NCBI GenBank assembly: GCA_023432655.1 | Contig: JAEYUK010000339.1 | Coordinates: 1 to 19,590 of the forward strand | Origin: Pseudomonadota bacterium | GTDB lineage: Bacteria > Bdellovibrionota > Bacteriovoracia > Bacteriovoracales > Bacteriovoracaceae | Length of the DNA stretch: 19,590 nt | Direction: 5' to 3' | Part shown: positions 6,925-14,271 of the stretch, one piece after another | How the letters are laid out: each line of letters opens with the position of its first letter | Numbering within the stretch: the stretch's first letter is position 1 | Notes under the pieces: generated by a model | Databases searched by the model: none | Told to the model about the DNA's origin: nothing | What the model saw: only the letters and a program-made list of their open reading frames with translations | Position numbers and translations under genes: made by a program

Positions 6925-7110
6925 ATGTCTAATCAATCTTTTAAAGATGAGAGTAACTGGAAACATGAGCCTGATACTAAACATCATGTAGATGACGAAT
7001 TCGGGAAGGGAACTCGAACCAGGAATTGGAAGCAAAATATTGATGAAAAGAATGAGAAAAAATTGAGCGATGAGGAGAATAAGCGGAAGGATCGCGAGCG
7101 AGAGCAATAG
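6925..7110 (+). CDS. Small, highly charged hypothetical protein (61 aa)
   Basis: Sits between the dehydrogenase and mscS with its own ribosome binding site (GAGAGGTG, about 5 bases before the ATG) and 20- and 17-base gaps, as a real gene in a run would. The product is almost entirely polar (Lys, Glu, Asp, Asn, Arg), with no hydrophobic core, Cys or membrane segment, so it is probably disordered; its C-terminal third could be a single charged helix. The composition recalls small stress or hydrophilin-like proteins, and the mscS neighbour would fit osmotic stress, but that is only a suggestion. No family recognised. Confidence 0.6.
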   Translation: MSNQSFKDESNWKHEPDTKHHVDDEFGKGTRTRNWKQNIDEKNEKKLSDEENKRKDREREQ

Positions 7111-7127
7111 TTAAGGAAGAATAAACT

Positions 7128-8159
7128 ATGGAGTTTTTTGGCATAAAGCTAGTGGGCGTTAACGAAGAAAATGGACAGAAGGTCCTTTTAACTATTTTTG
7201 TGATTGTTTCGATTTTTATGATCAAAGGAGTGATCCATTGGTTTCTGGATCAGTTTCAGAGATATTATAAGAACAGGAAACTTAAGTTTTGGACTCGTCA
7301 AAGTATTAATCTTTTTGCTGCTTTTACTCTCTTCTTAGTGATTCTCTCTATTTGGTTTGATGACCCCACTCGTTTGGCCACTGGGCTGGGTTTAGTGACA
7401 GCAGGTTTAGCTTTTGCTTTACAAAAAGTGGTCACTTCACTTGCTGGATATCTGATCATCATGAGAGGCAATACTTTCAGTGTAGGGGAGCGGATAACCA
7501 TGGGTGGGATTCGCGGGGATGTTATTGCTCTGGGATTTCTACAAACTACGATTATGGAGATGGGTCAGCCTCAATCTGTTCAAGGGGCAGAGCCAGCGAT
7601 GTGGGTTAAGGCGAGACAGTTTACAGGTCGAATCGTTACCGTCACTAATGACAAGATTTTTGAGTCACCCGTATATAACTATTCCCGTGACTTTCCATTC
7701 ATATGGGAAGAGATGTCGATACCTCTAAAGTACAACGTTGACCGCTCAAAGGCTGAGTCCATTCTAACGGAGGTTGTGAACCGACATACCAAAAATGCTA
7801 GAGATGCTGCTTCTTCGGTACTGCAAACGCTGGCAACCAAATACGGAATTCAGGGAGACGATATGTTGCCCAAGGTTTACTACCGGCTCACAGACAATTG
7901 GCTTGAATTCACAGTCCGCTTCATCATAGAAGTTCACGGTATACGCGATGTTAAAGATCTCATTGCACGGGATTTATTAAAGAGTTTTGAAGAGGCAGGG
8001 ATAGAGCTTGCCAGTGCGACTTTTGAAATTGTTGGCCTTCCTACGATTCATTACAATGATGGTGGCCCCCCCGAGACTCGAACTCGGACACACTTGCGTG
8101 CGGCGGATTTTGAATCCGCTACGTCTACCATTCCGTCAGGAGGCCACTTGAGCCCATGA
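7128..8159 (+). CDS. MscS-family mechanosensitive channel with a C-terminus read through an antisense tRNA gene
   Basis: 343 aa. Three membrane segments (about 19-38, 58-77, 84-112). The last is the pore helix with the Gly/Ala pattern TGLGLVTAGLAFALQKVVTS (85-104), followed by the MscS beta domain (FSVGERITMGGIRGDVIALG, 117-136; later VTNDKIFESPVYNYSRDFPF) and the alpha/beta C-terminal domain. It releases solutes on hypo-osmotic shock in this family. AAGGAAG before the ATG is a good ribosome binding site. The natural domain ends near residue 305. Residues 311-339, GGPPETRTRT through PSGG, are the translated reverse strand of a complete tRNA-Leu gene, with no stop until 8159. The tail is probably not functional protein. 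Confidence 0.9.
   Translation: MEFFGIKLVGVNEENGQKVLLTIFVIVSIFMIKGVIHWFLDQFQRYYKNRKLKFWTRQSINLFAAFTLFLVILSIWFDDPTRLATGLGLVTAGLAFALQKVVTSLAGYLIIMRGNTFSVGERITMGGIRGDVIALGFLQTTIMEMGQPQSVQGAEPAMWVKARQFTGRIVTVTNDKIFESPVYNYSRDFPFIWEEMSIPLKYNVDRSKAESILTEVVNRHTKNARDAASSVLQTLATKYGIQGDDMLPKVYYRLTDNWLEFTVRFIIEVHGIRDVKDLIARDLLKSFEEAGIELASATFEIVGLPTIHYNDGGPPETRTRTHLRAADFESATSTIPSGGHLSP
8060..8145 (-). tRNA. tRNA-Leu (CAA)
   Basis: Complete class II tRNA, 86 nt including an encoded CCA (8060-8062). Acceptor GGCCTCC (8139-8145) pairs with GGGGGCC (8064-8070) through one U-G pair. Anticodon arm GCGGA-TTCAAAA-TCCGC gives anticodon CAA (plus-strand TTG at 8110-8112), reading UUG. A long variable arm with CAC-GCAA-GTG and T arm CCGAG-TTCGAGT-CTCGG confirm the leucine type. 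The whole gene lies inside the mscS reading frame on the other strand and has its own strong promoter. Confidence 0.95.
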
Positions 8160-8187
8160 TTGTAAGTAAATCCTAGTTCTGTGTCAA
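8159..8187 (-). promoter_or_regulatory. Strong sigma-70 promoter of tRNA-Leu
   Basis: On the minus strand, TTGACA (8182-8187), exactly 17 bases, then TACAAT (8159-8164). Transcription would start near 8152, giving a leader of about 7 nt before tRNA position 1 at 8145. The last base of the mscS stop codon lies in the -10 box. Confidence 0.85.
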
Positions 8188-8191
8188 TGAG

Positions 8192-8217
8192 ACCTTGTGC
8201 AGCAAGGTAGATTTATT
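8192..8217 (+). terminator. Weak candidate terminator after mscS
   Basis: ACCTTG (8192-8197) and CAAGGT (8203-8208) make a 6-bp stem with a 5-nt loop, followed by AGATTTATTT. Stem and U tract are both weak, but the position, just beyond mscS and upstream of the tRNA promoter, is right. It could equally be a chance repeat. Confidence 0.35.
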
Positions 8218-8242
8218 TCCATAAATGCGTTGCATGAATTCT

Positions 8243-8620
8243 TTAAGTCTTCTTTCGGTAGGCGATATGCACGCGATCAATAAAATCTCCGAACTCATTC
8301 ATATAATTCCGTAAAAAATCTTCGGTGCTCTTTACCTTCACTTGGCCATCATCCGAGATTAGGTCAGGAGTAAAGTGAATATAGGCTTCGATGGCATTCA
8401 TGAGGGGGGAGTTACAGAATCCTAGAATACTTTTGAGGTGTTGTTGTCCAACGGCGGTTCCAATAGCACCAGGGGATGCTCCAATAACTCCGGATGGTTT
8501 GCGAGTGAAGGCATTTTGACCATAAGGGCGGCTTGCCCAATCGATAGCATCCTTAAAAGTCTTCGCCACCTGGGGATAGGAGGAAGTTTCGATCTTCGCT
8601 TCGAGGCAAATCAAGGTCAA
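8243..8620 (-). pseudogene. 5'-truncated NADPH-dependent FMN reductase (ChrR/YieF type) remnant
   Basis: The 125-codon open frame holds only the C-terminal half of a flavodoxin-fold NAD(P)H:FMN/quinone reductase: FKDAIDWASRPYGQNAF followed by VIGASPGAIGTAVGQQHL and a helical end. These are hallmark segments of the ChrR/YieF/AzoR-like family. Full-length members are about 180-190 aa and begin with the phosphate-binding GSLRxxS loop; here that loop and the TPEYN flavin motif are absent. Only 76 bases separate the first usable start (TTG) from the divergent kinase gene, so the missing N-terminus is deleted rather than frame-shifted. No ribosome binding site fits the start. It lies next to tRNA-Leu, a common recombination site. 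Confidence 0.8.
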
Positions 8621-8696
8621 AGTACAGTTTGTGTGCGTTACAATCTTGTTAAGTTTGGCATTACTGCAATTGAGTGAAAAATGTTAGGCTTTCATT

Positions 8697-9563
8697 ATGA
8701 AAGATCTTGAGCAAGAAAAACTTAAATTTTCGTCTTTGTTCCATGGGGCCCAAGTGCCTATGGTCATTTTTAAAGGCGATGAAATGATCGTGGAAATGTT
8801 TAACGAGAGCTATCATGACATTTACCATAAGCACGATATTTTGAATAAACCTCTTTTTGACACCATCGTTGAACTCCGTGACACCCAATTTCCAAGCATT
8901 TTGAAGAAAGTCTATGAAACCGGGGAGACCTTTGTTTTGGTGGAAGGTCTGAGCCAGATTCTTAATCGTAAAACTGGAGTAATGGAAGATCGATATTTCG
9001 ATACCACATTTACCCGAATTGATTGGGGGGAAGACGGCATCTATCGAATTCTGGCCACGCCGAGAGAAGTAACTGAGAGGGTTGTTTATAGAAAACTTCT
9101 TGAGGAAGAAAAAAACTTCAGAGATTTTTTTATCTCAACCATTACCCATGACCTCATTAACCCTTTATCTGTCATCAACATCTCATTGGACACTCTTTCT
9201 AAGAAGAGTAAGGAACCTCTAGAGGTTGAAAAGTTGGCCACACGAATGAAGAGAGGTGTGGATAAAGCGAGAAAATTAATTGAGGACTTATTAGAGTTAA
9301 AAAAGATCCAAGCAGGAGAGTACCCTAATCTTAGTTTCTATCCCTGTTGTTTAAAAGAGACGGTAGACAAAATAGCGGAAAACTTGCAAAGCAAATTTCC
9401 AGGCAGAATCGAGCTCCATCTTGATGCTCAGGAGGTTAATGGATATTGGGATAAAAATGCCATTCAGCGAATACTTAATAACCTGGTCGAAAATGCGATC
9501 CAATATGGAAGCTCAGAAAAAAAAAGTGAGCATCAGACTCAATTCCTTGGGCCCCTATATTAA
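8697..9563 (+). CDS. PAS-HisKA sensor histidine kinase, N-terminal part (frame lost at an A9 tract)
   Basis: Cytoplasmic kinase with no membrane segment. A PAS domain (about 10-128, with the conserved ending ILATPREVTERV) leads into HisKA with the H-box FFISTITHDLINPLSVINIS; phospho-acceptor His151. The N-box NNLVENAIQYG of the ATPase domain follows. After codons GAA AAA AAA inside A9 (9517-9525) the frame goes to 12 unrelated residues and a stop at 9563. Removing one A restores a full kinase ending at 9816 (372 aa). So this is a frameshifted gene, a slippage-dependent gene or a homopolymer sequencing error. No response regulator is adjacent. Only AGG about 8 bases before the ATG supports the start. 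Confidence 0.85.
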   Translation: MKDLEQEKLKFSSLFHGAQVPMVIFKGDEMIVEMFNESYHDIYHKHDILNKPLFDTIVELRDTQFPSILKKVYETGETFVLVEGLSQILNRKTGVMEDRYFDTTFTRIDWGEDGIYRILATPREVTERVVYRKLLEEEKNFRDFFISTITHDLINPLSVINISLDTLSKKSKEPLEVEKLATRMKRGVDKARKLIEDLLELKKIQAGEYPNLSFYPCCLKETVDKIAENLQSKFPGRIELHLDAQEVNGYWDKNAIQRILNNLVENAIQYGSSEKKSEHQTQFLGPLY

Positions 9564-9816
9564 TCTCTCTATTCATAATTGGGGAAATCCAATTTCTTTA
9601 GAAGATCAGAATCTTCTTTTTAAGAAACATTATCGCGGGGAGAGCGCTGTGAATCTCATGCAAAACGGTTGGGGAATTGGACTGACACTAGTTAAAGGTC
9701 TTTGTGAGACCATGAACGGTAGCGTGAGCTTATCTAGTTCTGAAAACACAGGTACGACTTTTACAGTTGAATTGCCGGTTAAGAACCATATCAGTAGTGA
9801 GGAAAAGATCTTATGA
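9505..9816 (+). CDS. Histidine kinase C-terminal fragment (HATPase_c G-boxes), +1 frame
   Basis: Continues the kinase in the next frame. Family-like sequence starts just after the A9 tract (VSIRLNSLGPYINLSIHNWG) and holds the G1-like box NWGNPIS (Asp replaced by Asn), an F-box-like LLFKKHYRG, and the G2 box GWGIGLTLVKGLCE, then the closing strands TGTTFTVELPV. The frame is open from 9421. An ATG at 9505 could start a separate product, but it has no ribosome binding site and would cut the domain, so it is best read as part of one kinase. The stop TGA overlaps the deaminase start as ATGA (9813-9816). Confidence 0.75.
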   Translation: MEAQKKKVSIRLNSLGPYINLSIHNWGNPISLEDQNLLFKKHYRGESAVNLMQNGWGIGLTLVKGLCETMNGSVSLSSSENTGTTFTVELPVKNHISSEEKIL

Positions 9817-10256
9817 GTATTCATCAAAATTTTCTTCTTCAGGCCGTGAAATTGGCCCAGGAAAATAAATCGAAGGGAGGACGTCCCTTTGGTGCACTGA
9901 TTGTAAAAGATCAGGAAATGATCGCCAGTGGTGTTAATGAGATGATCAAAAAGTGTGATCCCTCTTCTCATGCTGAGCTTGAAGCAATACGTATGGCGAC
10001 CAAGAAATTGGGCCGTCTGACTCTTGAAGGCTGCTCTGTATACGCGAGTGGACAGCCTTGCCCAATGTGTTTAGCAGCTCTGATCATGACCAAAATTGAA
10101 GCTGTCTATTTTGCATTTGATAATAGTGATTCAGCTCCTTTTGGTTTTAGTAGTGATCTAACCTATCAAAAATTAGACCTTCATCTGGAAGAGATTGATT
10201 TACCTGTCTATAAGATAGATCTGGGCCTTAAAGCTTCTGAACTTTATCAGATTTAA
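9813..10256 (+). CDS. Nucleoside/guanine deaminase-like enzyme (cytidine deaminase superfamily)
   Basis: 147-aa zinc deaminase. Motifs: PFGALIVKD (25-33), the zinc/proton-shuttle motif HAELEAIR (His53, Glu55) and PCPMC (Cys83, Cys86). The length and the segments SSHAELEAIRMATKKLG and SGQPCPMCLAALIM resemble bacterial guanine deaminase (GuaD), which turns guanine into xanthine and ammonia; tRNA adenosine deaminase (TadA) is less likely because the TadA-type C-terminal helix and its RNA-binding residues were not recognised. Translation is coupled to the kinase by ATGA. It ends one base from the convergent cardiolipin synthase gene with no visible terminator between. Substrate unproven. Confidence 0.82.
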   Translation: MSIHQNFLLQAVKLAQENKSKGGRPFGALIVKDQEMIASGVNEMIKKCDPSSHAELEAIRMATKKLGRLTLEGCSVYASGQPCPMCLAALIMTKIEAVYFAFDNSDSAPFGFSSDLTYQKLDLHLEEIDLPVYKIDLGLKASELYQI

Positions 10257-10257
10257 G

Positions 10258-11667
10258 TCAAAGCATAGGCGCTATAAGATTGGTTGCTCTACACAAGATC
10301 TGACGAGATAATGGACTTTTTTCATATTCTTTGAGGGAGACTTTTTCGGACTGTTCAAAATCATTTTCTAGCATAGCACTTACTCCATCAATGATATTCT
10401 TCTCTGGAGAAACGGCGAATATCTCAAAATTGATAAAAAGAGACCGTGAATCGAGATTCACAGATCCCACTAATGCTGCTTGCTCATCGATGAGCATGAC
10501 TTTTTGATGAAGAAAGCCTGGAAGATATCGATAAAACTCTACTCCCGATTTAAGGAGTCGCTCTATGTAGATTTGAGAGGCAAAATGAATCAGGCGATTA
10601 TCGCTGTAGGATGGAACTAATATTTTCACTTCAATTCCATTTAAAGCAGCAAGAGACAGGGCGTAGTACAAGCTTTCAGGTAACACCAAATAAGGAGTCG
10701 CGATCCAGATCCTTTTCTTCGCCGCCTGTACAAGGGCCAGATGGGCCAGTAGACAATTCTCTTTTTCATCCGCCGGCCCAGGTGGAAGGATGAGGATTTT
10801 CCCTTCTCCCTCGGCTGGTTGCGGAACCCACTCCAGATCGATGATTTCCTCTTTGGCCCAATGCCAGTCTTTAAAAAAAGATAATTGAGAAGATAAAGCT
10901 GCTGGTCCTTCTATTCGGAGGTGGGTATCTCTCCATGGGCCAATGCTTTTCCAGCGACCGAGATAGTCGTCCCCAATATTGTGTCCACCTATAAAAGTGG
11001 TTTTACCATCTACAACCAAAACTTTTCGATGATTTCTAAAATTGATCTGGAAATGGCCGCCCCAGTTTTTCCAGCTTGAGAATAAATGGACATGCACACC
11101 GGCATCGTTTAGTTTTTTCATAAAGCCAGAACCTAGTTCTGAGCCTATTCTATCGGTTAAAAAATAAACTTTTATACCGTCCCGGGCTTTCCTCATAAGA
11201 AGATCTGCAAAGCGAGTACCTATTTTATCTTCACGGAAGATATATACTTGAAGAAGGATATATTTCTCTGCACTCTCAATAGCTTGAAGCATACTTTCGT
11301 AGGTTTCATGACCGTTTATAAGGAGATCAACTTTATTACTGCCAGTGAATCCGAGGGTTTGTTTTTCATTCAAGAGGCTGGAGAGATAGGGAAGGGGAGA
11401 GTTATTGTCGTTGTCACGGAGTAGTTTTTCAATTTCTTTAATCTCTCTACTGGCCTCACGATCATAATGCTGACGTTTTTTTATGTAACCAATGAATCTT
11501 TTTCGGCCAAAAACTAAGAATAAGGGTACCGCCAGAAAAGGGACTGTGATTAATCCAATAATCCATGCGACAGTGCCTTGTGGAGTACGTGATCTCCATA
11601 AGGCGAGGAAAGCACAGAAGAATCCCACAAGGTAGAAGAATAAACCAACAATAGTTAACGTATCCAC
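10258..11667 (-). CDS. cls: Cardiolipin synthase (phospholipase D superfamily)
   Basis: 469 aa, usual length for ClsA-type enzymes. Two N-terminal membrane helices (about 3-23 and 32-53, PLDc_N-like) are followed by two HKD catalytic motifs: HRKVLVVD (His213, Lys215, Asp220) and HQKVMLID (His387, Lys389, Asp394), each followed by a GG/GS-N element (GGHNIGDDY; GSVNLDSRS). It joins two phosphatidylglycerols into cardiolipin and glycerol at the inner membrane. The start is GTG at 11667, chosen for AAAGGAG about 8-9 bases upstream and because it begins the first helix. It is the last gene of a lipid cluster, 15 bases after the epimerase-like gene. Confidence 0.93.
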   Translation of the reverse strand: MDTLTIVGLFFYLVGFFCAFLALWRSRTPQGTVAWIIGLITVPFLAVPLFLVFGRKRFIGYIKKRQHYDREASREIKEIEKLLRDNDNNSPLPYLSSLLNEKQTLGFTGSNKVDLLINGHETYESMLQAIESAEKYILLQVYIFREDKIGTRFADLLMRKARDGIKVYFLTDRIGSELGSGFMKKLNDAGVHVHLFSSWKNWGGHFQINFRNHRKVLVVDGKTTFIGGHNIGDDYLGRWKSIGPWRDTHLRIEGPAALSSQLSFFKDWHWAKEEIIDLEWVPQPAEGEGKILILPPGPADEKENCLLAHLALVQAAKKRIWIATPYLVLPESLYYALSLAALNGIEVKILVPSYSDNRLIHFASQIYIERLLKSGVEFYRYLPGFLHQKVMLIDEQAALVGSVNLDSRSLFINFEIFAVSPEKNIIDGVSAMLENDFEQSEKVSLKEYEKSPLSRQILCRATNLIAPML

Positions 11668-11682
11668 CGGTAGATCTCCTTT

Positions 11683-12636
11683 TTAACGGAGTTTAATTAA
11701 CTCCAGGGTCTCTTTAATATTGAATCGAAGAAAATCATCTCCAAGATTCTTTTTTAATTGAGAGTTTGAAATGAGACAGGAGAATTTTAGATAATCTAAA
11801 AGATAATCAGGTACGTTCTTATTAATTTTCTTCAAAACTTTATTGAGACCGCTTCCAAGGATCATCGGGAAAGGAACTGCCTTGGTATTAACGACCTCTA
11901 AGGCTTCTCGGAGGGAAATGAAATCATTCCCGGCCACATTATAAGTTCCTGTAGGTAAGTTGAGTGAGCGGTAGAGCACATTGGCCATATCAAATTCGTG
12001 GATGAACTGGAAGAAAGGATTATAATCAACCGGGCTGATCGCCCAATGGCCGGATAAAAACTTCGTCATTGCGTTTTGAATCTGCGTTCCGACAATATTG
12101 CATGGGCGGAGTACGACAGCAGAAATGCTATTTTGGTTTTTCCACATCCAACTTGTACACATCTGATCCATTTCAACTACATCGCGAAGTTCTGGATGCC
12201 GGATACTGGCCCGCAGAGGGGCATCTTCGGAGAGAAATATTGAGTTATCTGGCATGGCCCCATAGACATGAAATGTAGAAAGGATGATGACTTTCTTTAC
12301 ATGGGTTCTTTCGCATAAATCCAGGATGCGGTTTGTACCCATGACGGAAAGATCGATTCTTTTGGCGAGCACATTTTGTTCATTCGAAGAATGGCTGATT
12401 CGCCCCAGGTGATAGACAGCATCGAAGTTATTGTTTCGAAAAAGATTTTCAAAATTTCCCCGGGAATACTTCATACTGAGGGAAGTTAAGTTTTTTAAAG
12501 GGATAACACGAGAGACATCCCGCGAATCGATTCCTATTATCTCCCAGTGAGGGTTTTCGGTAAGAATCAGACGGGCAGTCATTTGGGCCAATCCCCCAGC
12601 GATACCAATCATAAGAATTTTTTTTACTTCACTCAT
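11683..12636 (-). CDS. Atypical NAD-dependent epimerase/dehydratase-like protein (extended SDR)
   Basis: 317 aa. N-terminal nucleotide-binding loop GIAGGLA (11-17), Asp37 after beta-2 (suits NAD), STFHVYG (120-126) and the substrate-domain signature RPCNIVG are all typical of extended SDRs. The catalytic YxxxK, expected about 30 residues after the STFHVYG strand, is missing: the region reads RDVVEMDQMCTSW, with no Tyr. It may therefore bind NAD and a ligand without classical epimerase chemistry, or be an atypical SDR. Its ATG overlaps the stop of the acyltransferase by ATGA (12633-12636), and cardiolipin synthase follows, so a role in lipid or envelope metabolism is likely. Substrate unknown. 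Confidence 0.8.
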   Translation of the reverse strand: MSEVKKILMIGIAGGLAQMTARLILTENPHWEIIGIDSRDVSRVIPLKNLTSLSMKYSRGNFENLFRNNNFDAVYHLGRISHSSNEQNVLAKRIDLSVMGTNRILDLCERTHVKKVIILSTFHVYGAMPDNSIFLSEDAPLRASIRHPELRDVVEMDQMCTSWMWKNQNSISAVVLRPCNIVGTQIQNAMTKFLSGHWAISPVDYNPFFQFIHEFDMANVLYRSLNLPTGTYNVAGNDFISLREALEVVNTKAVPFPMILGSGLNKVLKKINKNVPDYLLDYLKFSCLISNSQLKKNLGDDFLRFNIKETLELIKLR

Positions 12637-13520
12637 TTGGCTCTCTTCGTTTTAAACTCTTTGACCACAAATTGTGAAATTGGCTTTCTCACCGGATCTA
12701 AAAAAGGACGGCGATTTTTAAGTCCGGCAATCATCATGCGCTTTATTGTATTTTCGATGTGGAAAACATTCTCTTTTATTTCTTTTTCCGTCGCTTCCAT
12801 CTCAATTTGCTCCGGAATAGGAATCGGAGCCCCGATATAAATATCTATCGGCGAAGGTAATGGAATATAGTTACTCATGAGTGGCAGAGCAGGTACTTTA
12901 AAGATACGCGCCAGCTTTTTAGAATGAAGAACAAAAGGAAACATTTCCTCTGCGCCTATCACACAAAGAGGAAGAATAGGTGTCCTTTTTTGAAGTGCGA
13001 TTCGATAAAAACCATCAGTAAATGGCTGTAGTTTATAATAGTCAGAAGTATTTTTAGAAATGCCTGGCACTCCTTCGGGAAAAACCAGAATGGATTCTTT
13101 GTTATCAATAAGAAAATTGCAGTTATTCCGATCGCCCATAATGGCCCCCATCTCTGCACTGAATTCACCAATGAAGGGGAGCTGGGCCATGAACCGCTCA
13201 ATCATTACCCGTAAGATCCGGGGAGGGACAACATCCATTAAGAAAGCGATCGTAATCATCATTCCATCAATCGGGAGTTGCCCGGTGTGATTAGAGACAG
13301 CGATGTAGGCTTCATCCTTGACGTTTTCCGCACCAAAAACCCGTACTTTAAAATAAGAACGATAGACCGGGACAAGTTTTCTCAGGGCCTTCTCGCAAAG
13401 TTCAAGGTTAAGTCCCCACGGGTCCTGATAATCCTTATAGCGCTCACGAAGGTGATGAAAAATTCGATTTATTTTGAGATCGTCCTCTGGAGAGAGGAGT
13501 AAGTTTTTAAAATTAAACAT
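12633..13520 (-). CDS. Lysophospholipid/acylglycerol acyltransferase (PlsC-like, LPLAT family)
   Basis: 295 aa. The acyltransferase block I is a variant: SNHTGQLPIDGMM, with His78 and Asp85 (six residues between, not the PlsC four), as in the LPLAT subgroup close to MGAT/DGAT-like enzymes. Block III is ILVFPEGVPGISK (Glu149). A hydrophobic stretch after the first block suggests membrane association. It would move an acyl chain onto a glycerolipid or lysolipid. It is first of the cluster acyltransferase, epimerase-like, cardiolipin synthase and is 63 bases from engB upstream. The ATG has no clear Shine-Dalgarno. The exact acceptor cannot be told. Confidence 0.85.
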   Translation of the reverse strand: MFNFKNLLLSPEDDLKINRIFHHLRERYKDYQDPWGLNLELCEKALRKLVPVYRSYFKVRVFGAENVKDEAYIAVSNHTGQLPIDGMMITIAFLMDVVPPRILRVMIERFMAQLPFIGEFSAEMGAIMGDRNNCNFLIDNKESILVFPEGVPGISKNTSDYYKLQPFTDGFYRIALQKRTPILPLCVIGAEEMFPFVLHSKKLARIFKVPALPLMSNYIPLPSPIDIYIGAPIPIPEQIEMEATEKEIKENVFHIENTIKRMMIAGLKNRRPFLDPVRKPISQFVVKEFKTKRAK

Positions 13521-13583
13521 ATCAGAATAATAACCCGTGATCGGATCTTACTCTAGAGAACAATTCTTTCAGGATTAAATCAG

Positions 13584-14246
13584 TCAGTTAAATCCGGCCA
13601 TGTCGCTATGGCGTTTAACAAAATTTATGATGGAGAGCTCCACTTCAGGGATGCCATCGCCTTTTTCTGCCGAGGTGAAATGAATCTGTTTCACCCACTT
13701 GAACTTATTATAGATGGCCGGCATATGGCCCTTAAGTTTGGCGCGCTCGCTCTGAGTTTTGAGTTTATCAATCTTGTTAAAGAGAACATAGGTTTCTAGA
13801 TCGAAGCTATTTATGTACTCATGAAATATCATGTCGCTCTCCTGCAAAGGATGCCGAGCATCCTGAACATTGAGCAGCAGAATTTTTTCACTACAAAGAT
13901 TAAAGAAAGTATCAAGAAGCACTTGCCACTTTTGTCCCATTTCCTTGGAAACTTCTGCATGTCCATAACCTGGGACGTCAAAAAGATAGAAATGCTCCAG
14001 TGATTTCGTTTCTTTATTTTCAACGACGAAATCGAAGATATTAATCTGGCGGGTACGACCAGGGGTTTTTGAAACTCTCGCCGTTGTTTTTCCAAAGAGA
14101 GCGTTAATAAGCGAAGATTTTCCAACATTGGAACGTCCGATGAAGGCCACTCCATTAGCGAAAGTATGTTCATTGAGCCACTGTTGAAGTTGTTCGACAG
14201 TATCAATCCCCATCAAAAATTCTGTTTTCCCTTTTTGAATTTTCAT
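13584..14246 (-). CDS. engB: Ribosome biogenesis GTPase EngB (YsxC/YihA)
   Basis: 220-aa GTPase for late 50S subunit assembly; essential in many bacteria. All G motifs are visible: G1 GRSNVGKS (37-44), G2 region TPGRTRQIN (61-69, a family hallmark), G3 DVPGYG (90-95), G4 NKID (157-160, where TKxD is usual), G5 SAEKGDG (192-198). The usual family length is 190-210 aa; the N-terminus here is slightly long, and a start at Met12 (MGIDTVEQL) is possible. The upstream region (14247-14329) is shared with the divergent sigma-54 activator gene. Confidence 0.96.
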   Translation of the reverse strand: MKIQKGKTEFLMGIDTVEQLQQWLNEHTFANGVAFIGRSNVGKSSLINALFGKTTARVSKTPGRTRQINIFDFVVENKETKSLEHFYLFDVPGYGHAEVSKEMGQKWQVLLDTFFNLCSEKILLLNVQDARHPLQESDMIFHEYINSFDLETYVLFNKIDKLKTQSERAKLKGHMPAIYNKFKWVKQIHFTSAEKGDGIPEVELSIINFVKRHSDMAGFN

Positions 14247-14271
14247 CCAGCATTCCCGGTCTTTAGTTTTC

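Noticed and set aside
8060..8145. The mscS tail taken as a real conserved domain
   Set aside because: The residues are the known look of antisense tRNA translation; the tRNA with its promoter explains the sequence fully.
9517..9563. Programmed -1 ribosomal frameshift of the dnaX type
   Set aside because: The needed shift is +1 (equivalent to loss of one A), not -1, and no stimulatory hairpin was seen; transcriptional slippage fits better.
9421..9816. Separate 131-aa protein starting at 9421
   Set aside because: The first 32 codons overlap the kinase in another frame and are unlike any protein; homology begins only after the A9 tract.
10250..10265. Bidirectional terminator between the convergent deaminase and cls genes
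   Set aside because: The stop codons are one base apart and no hairpin with U tracts is visible there.
13060..13502. Plus-strand open frames opposite the acyltransferase
   Set aside because: Antisense shadows of a gene with clear motifs; composition is not protein-like and no ribosome binding site was seen.
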